64,000 nucleotides of DNA from an uncultured Oscillibacter sp. GTDB lineage: Bacteria; Bacillota; Clostridia; Oscillospirales; Oscillospiraceae. Numbering within the stretch: the stretch's first letter is position 1; each line of letters starts with the position of its first letter. A model generated the notes under the pieces. The model did no database searches. It was not told the DNA's origin and was given only the letters and a program-made list of their open reading frames with translations. The position numbers and the translations under genes are program-made. Positions 60,371-64,000 of the stretch are shown here, in pieces. The DNA lies in assembly GCA_947365245.1 (NCBI GenBank), contig CANAWG010000007.1, positions 1-64,000 on the forward strand, given 5' to 3'.

Positions 60371-61648
60371 ATGGGAGCGTACACCGTCAACCGGCCGGAG
60401 GAGGCGGCCATGGGCCGCCTGCTGGAGCGGAACATGGACAACGCCGCCGGCGCCATTTTGCGCCTGGCGTGGCTCCAGGGGCTTTTGCGGGAGGAGATCA
60501 CCGCGCTGACCTGGGACCGGGTCTCCTTTTTGGACCACAAAGTGCTTCTGCCGGGGCGGGAGGCGCCCATGGAGGAGGAGATGGAGGAATACCTCAGGCG
60601 GATGTACGCCAGGTGGAGCCGGGTGTCGGAGTACGTGGTGTTCTCCCAGCGGTTCCGCAGGCCCATGCAGCCCCAGGCCATCTCCCGGGCGGCCCGGCGG
60701 GAGCTGGACAGCGAGGGCCAGACGGCGGTCCGCCTCATCGACCTGCGCCACGACTACATCATCCGCCAGCTCCAGCGCCACGACGCGCCCTACGTGGCCC
60801 GGATCACCGGCATGGAGGTGCGGACGCTCCAGCTGCACTTCTCGGAGCACATAGAGGCGGACCGCCGGCCGACGCTTCGCCAGAGCCGGGAGGCGGCCCC
60901 CGTGGACGAGTTCCGGCTGTGGAAGATTCTGCAGGCGGAAAAGGACACCGCCGCGGGGCTGGCCCTGTGGCTCACCTGGCAGATGGGCCTCTCCGGCGGC
61001 GAGATCGTCTCCCTGACCTGGGACCGGGTGGACTTCGACCAGAATGTCCTGCGCCTGCCGGACCGGGCCGTCCCCCTTACCGGCACCGTGCGCCATGCGC
61101 TGCTGGAGCGGAGGGAGCGGGGCGGGGAGGACCCCCACGTCCTCCTGTCCGACAACGCCGGGAGGCCGCTGGATCTCCCCCGCTTGTCCCGGCTGACGCG
61201 GACGGTTTTGATCCGGGGCGGCATGGACCGGATAACCCTGGGGGATCTCCACCGCGCCGCCGGCCGGGGCGGCATGGAGGCCCGATTGCTGGAGCTGATC
61301 CGCCAAAAGGGCGCCATCTCCCGGGGGGACGCCATGGAGGCCCTGGGCGTCACCGCCGCCGCGGCCTACGGCGTGCTGCGGCGCATGGCGGACGAGCAGA
61401 AGCTGGTGCGGGTGGGGGGCAAGTACTACCTCCCCGGCACGGTGGTGCCGCCGGCGGAGCAGCCCGCCGCCATCCGGGAATATCTGGAGCGGGTGGGCTT
61501 CGCCTACCGCCAGGACATCGCCGGGGTGCTGCACGTGGGAAACAAGCAGTGCGGCGTGATCCTGAAGCACCTGGTGGAGTCCGGGGAGCTGGTCCAGGTG
61601 CGGCAGAAGTACTATCTCAACACCCCCAGGGAGGCGGAGGCGCGCTGA
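60371..61648 (+). CDS. Protein with two degenerate tyrosine-recombinase-like domains and two winged-helix domains
   Basis: The 425-residue protein has internal duplication. Residues about 15-165 and 178-300 each resemble the catalytic fold of tyrosine recombinases: LRLAWLQGLLREEITALTWDR and LALWLTWQMGLSGGEIVSLTW align with the GLRxxEL motif. The catalytic Arg is replaced by Leu39 in the first copy and Ser208 in the second. The first copy keeps DLRHDYI but lacks the usual GH and nucleophile Tyr; the second has DLHRAAG instead. Residues about 303-355 and 366-417 are two similar winged-helix domains, both ending in KYYL. It is probably a DNA-binding regulator, not an active recombinase. ATG 60371 follows GGAGGAGG. 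Its target is unknown. Confidence 0.75.
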   Translation: MGAYTVNRPEEAAMGRLLERNMDNAAGAILRLAWLQGLLREEITALTWDRVSFLDHKVLLPGREAPMEEEMEEYLRRMYARWSRVSEYVVFSQRFRRPMQPQAISRAARRELDSEGQTAVRLIDLRHDYIIRQLQRHDAPYVARITGMEVRTLQLHFSEHIEADRRPTLRQSREAAPVDEFRLWKILQAEKDTAAGLALWLTWQMGLSGGEIVSLTWDRVDFDQNVLRLPDRAVPLTGTVRHALLERRERGGEDPHVLLSDNAGRPLDLPRLSRLTRTVLIRGGMDRITLGDLHRAAGRGGMEARLLELIRQKGAISRGDAMEALGVTAAAAYGVLRRMADEQKLVRVGGKYYLPGTVVPPAEQPAAIREYLERVGFAYRQDIAGVLHVGNKQCGVILKHLVESGELVQVRQKYYLNTPREAEAR

Positions 61649-61660
61649 GCCTCCGCCTCC
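61630..61660 (+). terminator. Hairpin over the stop of the recombinase-like gene
   Basis: Arms GGAGGCGGAGG/CCTCCGCCTCC (11 bp) around 9 bases span the stop codon, followed by GGCTTTG. The T-run is weak. Confidence 0.6.
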
Positions 61661-61669
61661 GGCTTTGTT

Positions 61670-61685
61670 ACGGAAATATTTCCGT
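61670..61685. repeat. Perfect 16-base palindrome ACGGAAATATTTCCGT
   Basis: This isolated AT-centred palindrome is 21 bases after the recombinase-like gene and about 380 bases before the S-layer gene. It has the shape of a dimeric regulator site. GTTACACTTGCG follows at 61688. Confidence 0.55.
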
Positions 61686-61699
61686 TGGTTACACTTGCG

Positions 61700-62063
61700 A
61701 TTCAAACAAAAAACAGTAAGATTACGCATTTTTTCACCTTTTTAACAAAACCCCCGAAACCGTAGACAGACCAAATTTCGGCTGGTAAATTGAGGACTGC
61801 GAGGCGGATGCTGGATGTCTCCGCGCTCTTCCCGGCCTGGTGCCGGTCCTCTGTCTTCGCCTCCCCCGTCCCCACCGGGCCGCGGCCCGGTGAAGCGGGT
61901 GCGGGCCGGAGACGAAAAAGAAACCCGTCCAGTTGTGAAAAGCCGCCCGCGGTTTTTTACGACTCACAGGGTTTCTTCTGAGGAGCTAGCCCCGGCACGA
62001 AGCCCGGACGGTCGGCGGAGCAAACGGCGGACAACTCGCAAAATTTTAAAAGGAGGATACCCC
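61700..62063 (+). other. Long structured leader region before the S-layer gene
   Basis: A 364-bp non-coding stretch. The first part is AT-rich (61,700-61,800) and could hold the promoter, but I see no convincing -35/-10 pair. Then come several hairpins: ACCGGGCC/GGCCCGGT (61873-90); a long imperfect stem with outer arms AAGAAACCC/GGGTTTCTT (61918-61977) and an inner AAAAGCCGC/GCGGTTTT; and a GC-rich tail with repeats of CGGCGGA. The ribosome site AAAAGGAGGA lies at 62,050-62,058. It does not match any riboswitch class I can recall. Confidence 0.5.
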
Positions 62064-64000
62064 ATGAAGAGATTTCTCTCTCTGGTCCTGTCGCTGGTCA
62101 TGGTCATGAGCCTTGTGACCGTCAGCGCCGGGGCCAAGGACTTCGCGGACGACGACGCCATCACCTATGGCGAAGCCGTTGCCGTGGTGTCCGAGGTGGG
62201 CATTGTCGACGGCTACGCCGACGGCGAGTTCAAGCCCACCAACACCCTGACCCGTCAGGCTGCCGCGAAGATCATCTGCAACCTGATCCTGGGCCCCACC
62301 ACCGCCGCTGAGCTCCACGCGGACACCGCTCCCTATCCGGACGTGCCCACCACCAGCGAGTTCGCCGGCTACATCGCTTTCTGCCAGAGCCGCAAGATCA
62401 TCAGCGGCTACGGCGACGGCACCTTCAAGCCCGGCAACACCCTGACGGGCTATGCGTTCATGAAGATGCTGCTGGGCGCCCTGGGCTATGACGCCACCCT
62501 GGAGGGCTACACCGGCGCCAACTGGTCCATCAACGTTGCCAAGCAGGCCCTGCACATCGGCCTGGACGACAACCTGGAGACCAAGGAGGGCGCGGTGTTC
62601 AACGGCCTGAAGGCCGTGACCCGTGAGGAGGCCTGCCTGTACGCTTTCAACACGCTGCAGGCCGACCTGGTGGAGTACAACCAGCGCGTTACCACCAACG
62701 TCAACGGCACCGAGATCACCCTGTCCTCCGGCGGCGCCGAGTCCCGCAAGTGGACCTCTCAGCAGAGCCGGAACGACAACATCCTCCGCGACGACATCAT
62801 CCAGTTCGCCGAGGAGTACTTCAACAAGCTGGTCCGCCGCGACGACTACACCATGTTCATGGAGCCCGCCAACCTGTGGCTGTATGACAAGGTGGAGATC
62901 GGCACCTTCGAGCGCCTGGATCTGCTGACCGAGACCTACACCACCGAGGTCACCGGCCGCGACATGTATGACCTGCTCAAGGCCGGCGTTATCGCCGACA
63001 ACGACCTGGAGGTCTACATCGACGGCGTGGACGCCCTGGGCAGCGGCACCGTCACCTTCGGCGGCGACACCTACGGCAAGTTCGACAAGGGCGACCTGGT
63101 CCGCTCCAACACCACCGCCCTGGGCAAGAGCTCCAGCGCCAACAGCTTCACCGGCGACGGCGTGCTGACCAAGGTCTATGTGGACACCGACCGCGACCTG
63201 ATCACCGTGGCCTCCCGCCACACCTGGCTGGCCAAGGCCACCGCTGACTACAGCGAGAGCCGTGAGTACGCGCCTCTGAGCATGTACATCACTCCCACCA
63301 ACAGCACCCGCACCTACAACGTCGACGTGGAGGATGTCCCCGCGGTCGCCGACGTGACCAAGGACACCTTCTATCAGGTGAACGTCTCCTGGAAGAACAC
63401 CGGCGTCGCCGGCACCGGCGAGGTCGTCATCATCAAGGACGTTGAGATCCTGGAGGACAGCACCGTCACCAAGTTCTCCGCCGGCGCCAACGGCTCCGGC
63501 GCCGGCCAGGTCACCAAGCTGACCACCGGCGGCACCGAGTACAAGGCCAATGTCAAGGCCTTCTACGACAAGGACGTGCTGGACACCTACAACGAGACCC
63601 TGCTGACCAACAACACCTACAACGTGTTCCTGGATTCCAACGGCTACTTCATCGGCGTTGAGCTGTTCGAGGGCACCAAGAACTATGTCTTCGTTACCGG
63701 CTTCGACCGCAACAGCTCCAACCTGTCCGTGAAGACCGCCACTGCCTGCGGCATCTTCCTGGACGGCACCATGAAGAACTTCCAGGTCAACGTGACCGAC
63801 ACCGACAAGAACATCGGCAAGGCCACCGGCGGCAACGCCGCTGAGTTCATCAAGTGGTCTACCCCCGGGTACGAGCTCTCTACCTCCGCCTGGGGCAAGG
63901 CCGGCAAGTACGGCCGGGACGGCATCTATGACCTGAACCAGTGGTACACCTACATTGAGGATGACAACGGCACCTACACTCTGAAGCCCTGCACCCGTAT
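62064..64000 (+). CDS. S-layer homology domain protein, partial (probable major surface-layer protein)
   Basis: Open from ATG 62064 to the window end (645 residues visible). A signal peptide (FLSLVLSLVMVMSLVTVSAGA, split; cleavage near residue 23) precedes SLH repeats (about 25-195: YADGEFKPTNTLTRQAAAKI, GYGDGTFKPGNTLTGYAFMK, then a third with LKAVTREEACLYAFNTL). These bind wall polymer. The remainder is beta-rich with no recognised enzyme motif. Its codon use is strongly biased to GCC, GAC, CTG, ACC and AAG, and it has a near-ideal ribosome site, both signs of high expression. The C-terminus is outside the window. Confidence 0.9.
   Translation, partial: MKRFLSLVLSLVMVMSLVTVSAGAKDFADDDAITYGEAVAVVSEVGIVDGYADGEFKPTNTLTRQAAAKIICNLILGPTTAAELHADTAPYPDVPTTSEFAGYIAFCQSRKIISGYGDGTFKPGNTLTGYAFMKMLLGALGYDATLEGYTGANWSINVAKQALHIGLDDNLETKEGAVFNGLKAVTREEACLYAFNTLQADLVEYNQRVTTNVNGTEITLSSGGAESRKWTSQQSRNDNILRDDIIQFAEEYFNKLVRRDDYTMFMEPANLWLYDKVEIGTFERLDLLTETYTTEVTGRDMYDLLKAGVIADNDLEVYIDGVDALGSGTVTFGGDTYGKFDKGDLVRSNTTALGKSSSANSFTGDGVLTKVYVDTDRDLITVASRHTWLAKATADYSESREYAPLSMYITPTNSTRTYNVDVEDVPAVADVTKDTFYQVNVSWKNTGVAGTGEVVIIKDVEILEDSTVTKFSAGANGSGAGQVTKLTTGGTEYKANVKAFYDKDVLDTYNETLLTNNTYNVFLDSNGYFIGVELFEGTKNYVFVTGFDRNSSNLSVKTATACGIFLDGTMKNFQVNVTDTDKNIGKATGGNAAEFIKWSTPGYELSTSAWGKAGKYGRDGIYDLNQWYTYIEDDNGTYTLKPCTR

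Noticed and set aside
60371-61648. An active phage or transposon integrase marking an integrated element.
   Set aside because: Catalytic residues are missing in both domains, no attachment-site duplication is evident, and neighbouring genes are ordinary chromosomal ones.
61700-62063. A c-di-GMP, c-di-AMP, cobalamin or T-box leader before the S-layer gene.
   Set aside because: I looked for their conserved cores (for example the GEMM tetraloop-receptor region, the T-box UGGNACCGCG bulge, the ydaO GGAACC segments) and found none in order.
1-64000. tRNA or rRNA genes.
   Set aside because: I found no cloverleaf-like sequence with a GGTTCRAATCC T-loop in any intergenic region, and no rRNA segment.

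Overview
The window looks like chromosome of a GC-rich, endospore-forming, flagellated Clostridia, most likely an Oscillospiraceae-type gut anaerobe. The evidence is Firmicutes gene order (recJ-relA-dtd-MBL-hemZ; spoVB-mazG-hup-yabO-yabP-yabQ-divIC-yabR; rimP-nusA-rnpM-L7Ae-infB-rbfA-nrnA-truB-ribF), sporulation genes (spoIIE, spoVB, yabP, yabQ), flagellar and chemotaxis genes, S-layer (SLH) proteins, and strong GC bias at third codon positions. That bias also creates long spurious reading frames opposite most genes.

Layout. 1-7.0 kb, minus strand: flagellar late genes flgM-flgN-flgK (flgK cut by the window edge) behind a sigma-28-type promoter, and a cheA-cheW-cheR-cheB operon. 7.1-19.6 kb, plus strand: a FliK-like protein, an FlhB C-domain paralogue, a PilZ protein, two very large SLH surface proteins and a second PilZ protein. 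19.7-26.2 kb, plus: arginine deiminase, ornithine carbamoyltransferase, a YfcC-type carrier and a polar amino-acid ABC transporter. 26.2-40.7 kb, minus: a small membrane protein, yfcE, the yab/divIC sporulation-division cluster, a purine phosphorylase, hemZ, a metallo-hydrolase, dtd, relA and recJ. 41.1-49.5 kb, plus: the translation operon rimP to ribF. 49.6-52.0 kb, minus: a small protein and spoIIE, away from its usual place after yabR. 52.3-55.6 kb, plus: dus, an ECF sigma/anti-sigma pair and queT behind a riboswitch-like leader. 55.6-60.1 kb, minus: rubredoxin, a pyruvyl-transferase/FeS-flavoprotein fusion, dCMP deaminase and an XdhC protein. 60.4-64 kb, plus: an unusual regulator-like protein built from two degenerate recombinase domains and two winged helices, then a major S-layer-type gene that runs off the window.

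How it fits together. The left part couples motility (flagellum, chemotaxis, FlgM control) with c-di-GMP sensing (two PilZ proteins) and cell-surface construction. The centre is housekeeping: stringent response, DNA repair, translation initiation and cell division, with sporulation morphogenesis. The arginine genes could ferment arginine, but carbamate kinase is not in the window.

The intergenic DNA is unusually structured. There are two copies of a roughly 160-bp element with terminal inverted repeats (40,773 and 52,151), a roughly 290-bp run of about ten consecutive hairpins between yabO and hup, an inverted pair of palindromic units beside xdhC, and a switch-like leader before queT. The best candidates for something undescribed are the dead-recombinase/winged-helix protein at 60,371, the hairpin block at 29.2-29.5 kb and the mobile-looking repeat pair.
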